Of a stretch of DNA of 21,721 bases, positions 11,040 to 20,293 are shown in pieces. The notes beneath the pieces are model-generated. The model was not told the DNA's origin and did not search any database. It worked only from the letters and a program-made list of their open reading frames with translations. Origin of the DNA: Chara braunii (taxonomy: Eukaryota > Streptophyta > Charophyceae > Charales > Characeae); assembly GCA_003427395.1 (NCBI GenBank), contig BFEA01000388.1, forward strand, positions 1,450,391-1,472,111, given 5' to 3'. Position numbers and translations under genes: made by a program. How positions within the stretch are numbered: the first letter of the stretch is position 1; every line of letters begins with the position of its first letter.

Positions 11040-12922
11040 TTGTTGCTGCTATACCCTATTCCCATCCTACCAGCTAGCCCCCTCACTAGTAGGACGCGTG
11101 ATATCCCACCATCTCCTTCCCCACTGACCTCGTGTTTTTTTTATCAAAAAGTTGGAGTTACTCAGAAAACGGCTATAACAAGCTTCAAGAATAAGCAGAG
11201 GGGTTCTCACAGAAGCTCACAGAAGCCTGAGAATGGCTCTGGAACAAGGCCTGCCCAGAGAGGTAAGCTGGCATCAGATGTGCCACCGCCTGCTACCAAT
11301 AGTAGCATTAAGATTCCAGCCACCAAACGACCGAGATCAGCCAGAAATAAAAAGCAGCCAAAAATCAGCTCTACAAAAAGAGGAATTCATGCCTAGGGGC
11401 TGCAAGCTTGCCGCAGTAGGGGAAACCTCCACTTCCAGTCCCACAATCAAAGGGAGGTAAGTCCCTTTCTTCACAAGAGAATGACAAAATAACTTCACTA
11501 GGTTGTAAGATTATCACAGTAAAGGAGCCTTCCACTTCCAATCTCACAACCCAGGGGAGGGAACAGATAGGTGTCAGTTCACATGCCCCTCAAGAGGGTG
11601 AAGCTCCAAAACAGCAAGACATATTCCCCCACGCACAATCAGGAAGCGGACGGGAACCGCTCAGGGATGCACAAACTAATGTAAACTCCCCGCTGAACTC
11701 ACACAGCATCACAGGATCGGTTACCAGTGAAATGATTAGTGGCTCACTGACCAACATCAAGGACGTAAGTTGCACTTTACGGACCAGCAACGAGGATGGA
11801 AATTGTGTCAAATCTAAAGAAGGAATCCAGATGGATCAGATGAAGGGGGAAGAGGAGGTGGCAATAGAAATGGTAAGGAAGAAGAAAGAGTGGCGAGATG
11901 AAGGGAGGAAAGGTAAAGCAGACTGAACATCAGCGGAAGAGGACGGTCCCCCTCGCCGTGTACCACAAAAAGAAGTAACATACCATCTCAAACAGATGGT
12001 ATCTGATTTGACTGGAGAGCAAAAATACCTCCTATTAACCAAAGAACTGCANGACCCAAATAAAATACAGCAACAAAAGCAATTGTTGTTGGGGACAACT
12101 TCCCCAAAGCCCCTTACATCAACAAGGGAGGTACCTACATCCCCTAACAATGTAACTGTGGAAAAGGTTGGGGAGGAGGTAAACTTTAACAAACCAGATC
12201 AGACTCTGGGAGCGGAGGAAAATCAGGCTCCCCCCTCTCCTAAAAAAGAGTTAAGTACAATAGAGAAGGGGCAGTTACAGTGCTTCCAGCCCCTCCCCTC
12301 CCTGCCCCCAGTTTTACAGATACAGGGTTCCCTGCCCCTTTCCCCACTGCCCCCTGTTTTCCCACTAGAAGGTGCTCTGATTAGTAGAAGACAAAAACTA
12401 TGCTTGCTAGTGGCAGGTGGGTATGCGGAGTTAGCTCTATCCAAACCAGAGGTGTTGATCTTGCCAGTGAGATTAAGGGAAGGGATTTGGGAGGTAGGCT
12501 TGTTTGAACCAGCAGGCTCAGCACACGGAGAGGTGACTATACATGGTGCCCCGGCATCACAACTCTCCACCTTGATGGAAAATCTTACGGGGGAGGCCAG
12601 GTTCAAGGCGGAGATTGTGAAAATCATCCAAGAGCAACTTCCCCCTGGTGGATCAGCGGTGTTGATCCTTTCAACTGATACACAAAGAATTTCAGCCAAG
12701 GACGTTTTTCTCAAGTATGAACACACACGAGCTATTAACCTGCGCTGGTTCACTCAGGACATGTTGGCTGAGTTACAACAGCTCAAGGTAAAGGCGGGGG
12801 ATTTCTGGTCTGAATTCGATGTCACAGTTCTACTCTCATGTCTTCTAAAAAATAACCAAAATCAACTAGGAAAAGGCGGGAAGCCGGACACTGGCAACTG
12901 GTTGTCCTTTATATATATATAA
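11040..12922 (+). pseudogene. LINE 2 ORF1, broken
   Basis: The start is uncertain. A K/S/P-rich frame is open from 11040 to 11396; coding character then moves to a second frame (11398-11460) and a third that runs from 11461 to TAA 12920-12922, broken only by TGA at 11924-11926. The early part is low-complexity, with a duplicated segment (GCKLAAVGETSTSS... and GCKIITVKEPSTSN...). The C-terminal 200 residues look globular (QKLCLLVAGGY, PEVLILPVRLREG, LRWFTQDMLAELQQL) and seem to match the C-terminal domain of LINE 1 ORF1. Unlike LINE 1, I see neither a zinc knuckle nor the DUF4283-like part. One ambiguous base is at 12052. Its role is presumed RNA binding by position. Confidence 0.6.
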
Positions 12923-12952
12923 TAAAACAACAACAACAACAACAACAACAAC
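12911..12952 (+). repeat. (TA)n and (AAC)9 between LINE 2 ORF1 and ORF2
   Basis: An (AT)n run contains the ORF1 stop (TAA 12920-12922) and is followed by nine AAC units (12926-12952), ending 10 bases before the ORF2 ATG at 12963. The tract fills most of the 40-base gap between the two ORFs. Confidence 0.85.
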
Positions 12953-12962
12953 TTGAATAGCA

Positions 12963-15900
12963 ATGGAAGGTACTAATTTATTAGAGGTGTTGTATAACAG
13001 GGACAAAAACTGGAAGAGCCTTAAAAGAACAACCGACCTGGACCTCAAGTCGCTTAATGTAAATGGCTTAGCTTCTGCCAAACAAACTAAAAGACAAGCA
13101 ATATATGAACAGTTGAAAGGTATTGGGGGAAGGGAATGGCCTGATGCAATTTATGTGCAGGAAACTCACCTGATGGACAATGCTGATCACAATCATATCC
13201 ATAAACAGATTTGGCCACATCAGGCCTTCAGGGCACATGCCCCCAAACCAGGCAGTGCAGGGGTAGCAATCTGGCTCCCTCCCGACTCAAAGATTGACCC
13301 CCTCTATTGGGAGGTAGATAAGGAGGAAGGACGATGGATTTTTCTTCTAGCCATGCTAGAAATAGAGGTGGTGACTATTTTGTGTGTATACGCTCATAAT
13401 GAGGTAAGTGAAAGGGTTCGTTTTTTTGAATCCTTAAAGGGTCGGCTACCGGTGGGCATCCCAATGGTGATGGCAGGGGATTTCAATGCAGCCCCAGACA
13501 GACATTTGGATCGTTGGAAGATTCCATCCCCCTGCCCATCTTATATAGAGAAGGACGAGGAAATTATAGAAAGAACATATCATTCCCTTCGATGCCTACA
13601 GACGACTTGCCTCCACCAAACGCACCTACACATGCTTCCGGAAAAGTCAAACAATGAAAGCATCCAAATCCCGCATAGACCTTATTCTGTTGGAGGGAGC
13701 TCTCCAAGTAGCTGGGATCTTCCCTCGCAGTGTCTTCCCAGGCCTAGATCATGCTATGACTGTTGTTATGCTGTCCTTCAGGAAGAAGCCAGATCAGGGA
13801 AGAGACTTCTATAAACTTAACACCTCCTTGCTGCACACTGATAACTTCAAAGTGTATCTCCAAGATGTCTGGTCCTTCTGGAGGGAACAGAAAGATCAGA
13901 TTAAGGATGATATTCGATGGTTCAACAACGGCCTAATATTCTTGGGCCGTAAATGTAATGAATATTCAAGATTGCTGGCAATGCATCGGAACATGGAAGA
14001 AATTGACTTACAAAAACAACTTCTACAACTGCAGCAACAAGAAGAAGGGGTGACCAGTGAAAACCAGAAAACAGATATCCCTCATAAAATCAGCGCACTA
14101 GAAAATAAGTTATTATCATTTATGAAACATAGATGGCAAGGGATCAGAATAAGAGGAAAGTTAAAAGGTCATAACATAGAAGGAATCATGGATGCGAGGT
14201 TGTTCGCCACATCAAAGGTAAGATCTGGGCGAACAATCATCGAAGCGTTCCTGGACCCCAACGGAGATGAATTCTCTCTAGTCACCTCTACGGCGGAGTG
14301 TACAAAGGTAGCAAGGGACTTTTATAAGTCCCTCTTCACATCGGAATGCAAACAGTCGAGGGATCAAAGAGTCACAGAAATAGAAGAGTTCCTCAAACCT
14401 CTGACTAAAGCCCTATCAGATCAGCAGAAAGATATGCTAGAGACCCCCCTCACAAAAGAGGAAATTTGGACAGCCTTGATAATGATGGAAGAAGAAAAGA
14501 CTTCTGGATTGATGAGTTACGAAAAGAATTCTGGGAAGTAATGTGGAGTTTCTGGCCCAAGATTTGATGGATTTCTATCATGCAGTCTGGTCCTCGGGAG
14601 CTATGGAAGAGATAGTTGGGCAAGGAGTCCTGACCCTCTTATACAAAAAGGGAGATAAAACTAATATCCGAAATTATTGTCCTATTACCCTTCTTACAGT
14701 AGTCTAAAAGTTGGTAGCAAAAGCGTTAGCCAACCGGATGATGAAAGTCATCAGGGAGATCATCCACCCAACTCAAACGGGCTTTATTGAAGGAAAAAAC
14801 ATCCAGGACAACATCCTACTAGTAAATGAACTAATCAAACTCTCAAGGCAATCCAAACACAATGCGGCTTTCATCTTCATAGATTTTGAAAAATCATATG
14901 ACCATGTGGACTGTTTTTTTCTGAAAAAATGTCTGAAAAAGTTCAATTTTGGTCCTAACTTTCGTAAATGGATTGAGATTCTGCACTCTAATGCAACCAC
15001 AAGAGTAATGATAAATGAGAACTTAGCCCCCCCCATTGAACTGGAGAGATCGGTGAGACAAGGAGATCCTATCACTCATTTCCTCTTTGTTATAATAATG
15101 GAGGCCCTTGCAGCTAACTTGAGATGCAACAAAGACATCAGGCGAATCCAAGTCACCTACATACCGGAAGAAGCAATACCAGTATGCTCCTTGTTTGCAG
15201 ATGACCTCTAACTGATGGTTGAAGCTTCTCAAAAAAATTTAAGGAAGTCAAGGAACTAATGGATAAATTTGTGCTCTCTCTGACATGAGAATAAATTGGG
15301 GAACAAAAATTCAAGGTTGGTGGATACATCACCAGGGAGTGAGACCGCCGGAACTTCCAAAGATTAACTGGGTCTCAGCAAAAAAGTCAATCAGAGTACT
15401 GGGGATTTCACTCTCTGCAAGAGATAAACCAACGGAGAACAATGAATGGATATGTAAACCGGCTCTGGCAAAACTGGAATTACGGAAAGATAAAAGGACT
15501 TCCATTATAGGGCGGTCGCTGGTCATTAACAATGTCATACGGGCCTCACTCTGGTATAAATCAGCAGTATGGGCGCTGGAAAAATCTGCGCTTAAACCCC
15601 TACAAAGACAGATTACAGCATATCTGTGGAGGGGAAACCATGATTATAAGAATGTATTAAGCAGAGTGGCATGGCAGACGGTGATCCAACCCAAAACAAA
15701 AGGAGGGCTGGGGTTACTAGACCCATCTACTCAAGCCATGGCCCTTTCAGTTCAGTGGATTAAAAGACTTCTTTTCAACCCAGAGACACCTTGGGTAGCA
15801 CTAGCAGAAGAGCAAATTGCAAGACTAGCCCCTGAAGTACCTAGTGGGACTGATCCACTGATGTGGTTAGAGAATCGTCACTGGCCTATCCCCAAAGGCA

Positions 15901-17533
15901 GTACACAGCACAAGAAACAGCCAGCGAAGTCACATAGACAAGCCACAAAAATTGAAAAAAAAAATGATCCTTTTTTGACAAACCTCCTCAGGACTTGGCG
16001 CAAGCTGCCTCTACCGGACAAAACTGCCCCAAACAGATGGGAGGAAGTCTGTCAACAACCGTTGTTCAACAACAGATGGATCACCGATACACAAGGGAGG
16101 ATGTTTCACTGCACAGACTCACCTTGGAAAGGATGGGTAAGAAACGGGGTACTAAGAGTAGGGGATATATGGTGCCCAGAAGCGAAAGACTTGCTCAAAC
16201 TCTCCAACCTCCTGCCAAGGTTAAAATATTGCAGAGGAACAGAAAAGGCTTTAGAGACAATTACTGAAGCAATTCCGATAGCCTGGCTAAGGATTCTCAT
16301 AAAAGGGGTCCAACTCAAGGAAAGTGATTGGGTGGGTATACAGGGAAACTCCCAACAGGTAGGAAGTGTTATAATGCAAGATGGGGGAGGTTCAGTTTTA
16401 ATCTCTATTCTCTCAATCAATCAGAATTATCAGATAAAGAAAAATCCTATAAAAGAAACCAAATGGGTTGAAACAGGACAGAATCAGAGTTCTGAAACAC
16501 AAAGACCAGTGGCTAGCTTTCAACCCTCAGTGCCCAATTAACAAACTGGCATTGGACCCAATCTATTGGACATAGAAGGTTCCAATGAGGAGCAACAGAA
16601 ACTGTACACGCTTCCTACACTCACTAACGGTCAAATCTACGTACAGGATGTTAAGACCCAGGGTAAATCTGAGAGACCAGGTGGAAAGCAGGTGGATGAA
16701 ACACCTGAATGTGGACAAGGAGGATATTAGGAAAATCAAGTGGTTTAAGACTATCAAGATTAGGCCAACAAAGATTGCTTCTCTACAATGGCAGATTGAC
16801 CACCGCTGTCTGCCCACAAATGATTGGCTAATGGACTTCACTGGAAAAAAAAAGCCTTGCTCACCCTTGGTGCAAAATGTGTACCTCTGCGTTCCCAAGC
16901 AGGTGCATTCCAGAAATCATAGAGCACATATTCCTACAATGTCCAGGTGCTGTTTGGTTGTGGCGCTGGTGGGATAGAATTTGGTCTACCCTTATAACTC
17001 AGCAGTCATGGCCATGGGATTGGAGAGCACTGTTATGTGAGACTTGGTCCCCGGCCCCACTAGATGATTTCTCTCACAATCTCTTTAAAACAGGAAGAAG
17101 GGCCATCATTTGGGCCCTATGGAATTGTCGTTGCACCTTTGAAATGGAAGGAGCAAGGATTGATGGCCCTGAATTAACAGAAGCAATCAAACTACAAGTG
17201 CAGACAGACATTACAGTTCAATGGAACAAGGTAAAGNAAAAAATTCAATTCTTATCTTCCAGAAAANAAATTNTACAGCACATNAAACAATTCAGTGGCG
17301 CTTGGCTAGGGGGGTCCCAAGGAGGGAAGATTGGTCAGATTCGAGAAGGTGAGGGAAGGAGAGGAATCAAGGAAGGGCAATATGAGGAAGTACCCAGAGA
17401 CTTCCGGCTGGTGTTTCACGACTGGACCACTATAGACTCATCTATCTCGCTGCGCCCCCCATCAGAATTCCCAGACCCATTTCCCCCTCATGCTCTAGCG
17501 CTGGTTCCCTTGAGTTGGTATGGCTATGATTGA
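12963..17533 (+). pseudogene. LINE 2 ORF2: APE endonuclease / reverse transcriptase, broken
   Basis: ATG 12963 opens the endonuclease: N in SLNVNGLA, E in YVQETHLM, AGDFNAAPD and SRIDLILL, with LDH where SDH is usual. The RT follows: LLYKKGDKTNIRNYCPI, IDFEKSYD (motif A, about 14879-14902), SVRQGDPITHFLF and FADDL (15194-15208). The C-terminus has zf-RVT (WCKMC...EHIFLQCPG, about 16868-16953) and a charged tail to 17533. The frame changes near 13585, 14510, 15231-15285, about 16560 and 16845-16876. TAA at 14705 replaces an expected Tyr, and TAA at 15209 directly follows FADDL. Ambiguous bases are at 17237, 17267, 17273 and 17284. Two frame changes fall at A7 (15231-15237) and A9 (16845-16853), so some breaks may be assembly errors. 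Confidence 0.88.
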
Positions 17534-17912
17534 TAGGAAGATACCTGATCTGCAGAGCTTGCTATTACTGATCTACCTGGCGTCCATATTGGATGAAGAG
17601 GTTCTGCTTGTTCCCGTAGGGCATTGGAAGTTCCCAAAGCTCGGAATGCATCGGTCATCATCATCATAACTATTCAGCATAATCATCATCTTCATTATGG
17701 TCGGAAATCAGTATCTGTAGGTGGGGGACGCTGGGCCAGGTTCCCAGCATGTGCTGTGTCGTTATACTTGCAATGTAATTCATGGGACGCTGGACCCGGT
17801 TTCCAGCAGGTGCAGCTCCCCACTAATAGAATGGAGCCCCTGGGAGCCAGGTATCATCACTCCTACCTGGTATCACGGGTTTATTTAAAAGAAAAAAAAG
17901 AAAAAAAAAGAA
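17534..17912 (+). other. LINE 2 3' UTR and A-rich tail
   Basis: Noncoding. It holds two versions of stem I (GCTGGG/CCCAGC at 17730-17735 / 17743-17748; GCTGGA/TCCAGC at 17789-17794 / 17802-17807), stem II GCTCC/GGAGC (17815-17819 / 17833-17837), a terminal hairpin CCAGGTA/TACCTGG (17847-17853 / 17864-17870), then the tail A4-G-A8-G-A9-G-A2 (17887-17912). Confidence 0.7.
17723..17837 (+). repeat. Conserved LINE tail module, copy 3 (stem I duplicated)
   Basis: From 17784 the sequence GGGACGCTGGACCCGG is nearly identical to LINE 1 at 9905, and stem II follows at the same distance. An extra stem I copy starts at 17725, about 59 bases earlier, with G-C in place of A-T at the loop-proximal pair. 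Confidence 0.75.
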
Positions 17913-18290
17913 GCTCCCAGAATCTCGAACCCCCTAACAAACCCTTCCAGAGTTCCTCACCGTTGTCTTACTCTCTTCCAAGCTCTTCCAGGCCTCACAC
18001 CCCCACTTCCTGCTGGGTTACAGGGCAACACACAACTCGCCCCAGCTCCGGCCAGCGTCGTCCCAGCAGCCAAACCTTGGTTGTCCCATGAGATGCCCAC
18101 CCCAAAGCATCCCCAAATCTCTCTACCAGGCCTCACGCTTCTGCGTCAACAGGTTACAGGGCAACACCCCAGCACCGGCCAGCGTCGTTCTGGCATCGAA
18201 CAACCACAGATCACTGAGTATAACAACTTCAAAGAAGTCTAGGAAAAGTTGATAGAAGCCCCAGAATCCTGAAAACTCTGAAGTCCCCCC
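17913..18290 (+). repeat. Leader repeat copy B, directly after the LINE 2 tail
   Basis: Two units at about 17988-18070 and 18125-18199 match 10624-10700 and 10756-10830. The intervening AAAGCATCCCCAAATCTCTC is shared exactly. Flanking similarity on both sides (GAATCYTGAA-like near 18270, CCCCCTAACAAACCC-like near 17930) makes this a copy of the segment in front of LINE 2 ORF1. No LINE ORF follows, so it is either a 3'-cut head-to-tail copy or an independent repeat. Confidence 0.75.
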
Positions 18291-18943
18291 AATGGCCAAA
18301 AAAGGATAAAATTCAGAAAAAAGGGGGGTTGAAACTGGGAATTAGTACCTCCTATCCTAAAAATCCCCCTCTCAACAAACGGACCGTCGGTCCCGGCTTT
18401 CGGTCCTCGTACCAGAACTCACCTGGTCTCATACCCCCCTCAGCTAGGGTAACAGGGCCCCACAACCCTCCCCAGTACCGAGCAGCCTAGTTCTGACGGA
18501 CAGGAAGTGCCTTCCTCCCTCGACAATTCCTTTCACCTGCGTGGCTCCCCCCTTCTTTCCCCTTCATTTCCCTTTCCCTCTCTCCCAGCCAGGCTCGGCT
18601 GCTGCTAGCTCAACTCCAACCCAAAACCTTTAGCTCCACATCTCGAGACTCAAGTCAGTCAAGTTGTTCAGTCTTTCTATTTTTCTTTCATTCTTGAATA
18701 ACCTCGGCCCAGCCCAAAACCCCAATTCCCCTTCTTGAGAATCTAGACTGTAACCATACTGTGCCACTCCTTCCCCTCTTGCAACTAGTGTAGACCAATA
18801 CAGTCTCACGTATTCAATTTTTTTCAATTCTTTAACAATTTGATGAACGTCGGTTCCTAACGGTGCGGTAAAAAGCGAAACTGGCTAATGCTTCCAGACT
18901 GTTTTTACTCCGGGTTGAATTGTGGGGACCCCGACCCCAGCTC
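18291..18943. other. Noncoding spacer with a third diverged leader unit
   Basis: No gene seen. 18421-18498 is a diverged single unit of the leader repeat (TAGGGTAACAGGGC, then CAGTACCGAGCAGCCTAGTTCTG). The remainder is C/T-rich and unassigned. Confidence 0.5.
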
Positions 18944-19538
18944 TTTTTTTTTTTTTTTTTTTTTTTTAAACTATACTCTTCTCTCAATTTTTCCTCACAC
19001 TACCTACCTACCACTACTACCTATAGGCATACGGGGAAACACGTAGCATACCAGAGCCGTGTTTTTACGGCCCCTCGAGCCTGGCCGGCCCCAGCTCTTC
19101 GCTTCTTTGAAATCAAACAAACACATCTCTTTCAGAAAAAAAACAAAAAACAAAAAAAAACCGGGGGCACCTGGCCTCGGGTGAACTCCCCAGCCCGAGC
19201 CATCCCTCTGTAGAAAACCAGATAACAAAAACACTTCTCGGCAATCTCATTCCTAATACCACCCAATTACCACCCAATTACCGTAGGATCTCACTCAGCG
19301 AGTGTAGCGGATTGCTGAAGGCCCCGCCCGCCCCTCGGATCAGCGTGCAAGCGCCGTTGCCCATACAGTGTGAAACGATGTCCGGCCGGCGTGAGGTCCA
19401 ACTAGCAAGGACGATTGGATTAATCTCATGAATCTGGATGTGTTTTACGCAGAGATGCAGAAAAGCAGTTCAATCCGGATATTCTGCACCTGGCCTCAAA
19501 CACTTCCAGATTCGGGTGTTCAATTCGATCCTTCTTGC
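18944..19538. other. Noncoding spacer with a 24-base T run
   Basis: The T run is 18944-18967. A short inverted repeat GCCGT/ACGGC lies near 19062-19077 and an A-rich CAAAAAACAAAA stretch at about 19135-19160. No reading frame here looks like a gene. The T run could be the tail of another minus-strand retroposon, but I see no tail module beside it. Confidence 0.45.
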
Positions 19539-19646
19539 TACCGCGGGCTAGGTCCCACTTGCACGAATTAAAAGATACTGACCGTAGATAGCAAAGATCA
19601 ACGGCCGAAATCTCCTAATTTGCGCAAGTGGGACCTTGCCCCGGTA
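19539..19646. repeat. Imperfect inverted repeat with about 31-base arms
   Basis: The arm at 19539-19570 is largely the reverse complement of 19616-19646, including 12 perfect pairs over GGTCCCACTTGC/GCAAGTGGGACC and TACCG/CGGTA at the outer end, with a 45-base centre. It lies about 650 bases before the protease ATG. It may be a small foldback element or MITE, or a structured RNA; I see no target duplication. Confidence 0.65.
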
Positions 19647-19998
19647 TTGGGAGCCCGCCCCGGGCCGTCGTCTTTCTTTTTCCCTTCCTCTTCTCTTCCC
19701 GCCGTGTATTCCTCATGCTGGGACCTTGAACTCTAGGCGTGGGCAAGAACTCTAGGCGTGCGTAGGTGCCCGCTCTTCCATCGCCGACTACCCGTAGGTA
19801 CCGGTACGGGTGTACGACGCCTTGTTCCCCTTACCACCGCAGTCCGAGGTGATCGTTCGCCTCCTCTGCGTCTTGCTCCTCGTTGCCTTCGTCTTCGTCT
19901 TCGTCTTCGTCTGGTCATGAATCCGTCCCCCTAGCGGGGCGATCCCTGGGTACAAGGGGAAGGAAGAGTAGCACCTCCCTCCCTCTCTCTCTCTCTCA

Positions 19999-20041
<43 letters not shown>

Positions 20042-20145
20042 CATCGGCGAACACACGTAGAGGGGAACACGCCTTCTTATTCTACTTTTTCTTTTTTCTT
20101 TTCTTCTTCGTCTTCTGTTCGTACTTATGCTGTGGGGGTAGGCGT

Positions 20146-20173
20146 CCACGTGGCACCACGTGGGACCACGTGG
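20146..20173. promoter_or_regulatory. Triple G-box array, 10-base spacing
   Basis: CACGTG at 20147-20152, 20157-20162 and 20167-20172, each inside the palindrome CCACGTGG and repeating every 10 bases. G-boxes are bound by plant bZIP and bHLH factors. The last box lies about 120 bases before the ATG. Confidence 0.75.
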
Positions 20174-20240
20174 CTTTCGTTTTTGGTCTCATTCTTCTCT
20201 TTAAGGGGGGTGGTTCGATAACGGGGGGGTTGTGCGAAGG

Positions 20241-20288
20241 AGGTACGAGCTTGCTTGAGGTACGAGCTTGCTTGAGGTACGAGGTTGG
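20241..20288 (+). repeat. 17-base tandem repeat just before the ATG
   Basis: AGGTACGAGCTTGCTTG occurs at 20241-20257 and 20258-20274, with a third partial unit AGGTACGAGGTTGG (20275-20288). It ends 5 bases before the start codon, so it probably lies in the 5' UTR. Confidence 0.85.
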
Positions 20289-20293
20289 TAGCT

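Larger units (their letters stand above)
10376..17912 (+). mobile_element. LINE 2: second L1-type retrotransposon, decayed
   Basis: A leader with an internally duplicated repeat (10555-10925) is followed by ORF1 (to 12922), a 40-base spacer with (AAC)9, ORF2 (12963-17533), a 3' UTR with tail modules, and an A-rich tail interrupted by G (17887-17912). ORF2 has the same domain order as LINE 1, with clear but diverged similarity such as FGPNFR, the RNG/ERG-VLRVGDIW region and zf-RVT. Multiple frame changes, two stops and four ambiguous bases in its ORF2 (plus one in ORF1) show decay or poor consensus quality. The 5' end is not defined. No target-site duplication was found. Confidence 0.85.
19647..20293 (+). 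promoter_or_regulatory. Presumed promoter and 5' leader of the cathepsin-like gene
   Basis: Region between the inverted repeat and ATG 20294. It contains a 14-base direct repeat GAACTCTAGGCGTG (19728-19741 and 19747-19760), a (TCTTCG)n-like run (about 19887-19912), (CT)7 (19983-19996), (CA)19 (20001-20038), three G-boxes (20146-20173) and a 17-base tandem repeat (20241-20288). No clear TATA box was seen. The transcription start is unknown, so the split between promoter and 5' UTR is open. Confidence 0.5.

Noticed and set aside
11456-11463. AGGTAAGT, a perfect splice donor in LINE 2 ORF1
   Set aside because: LINEs rarely have introns, coding character continues across it in the next frame, and the local duplication with a one-base slip explains the frame change.
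20200-20230. GGTTCGATAAC as a tRNA T-arm
   Set aside because: No matching acceptor stem, D-arm or anticodon arm around it.
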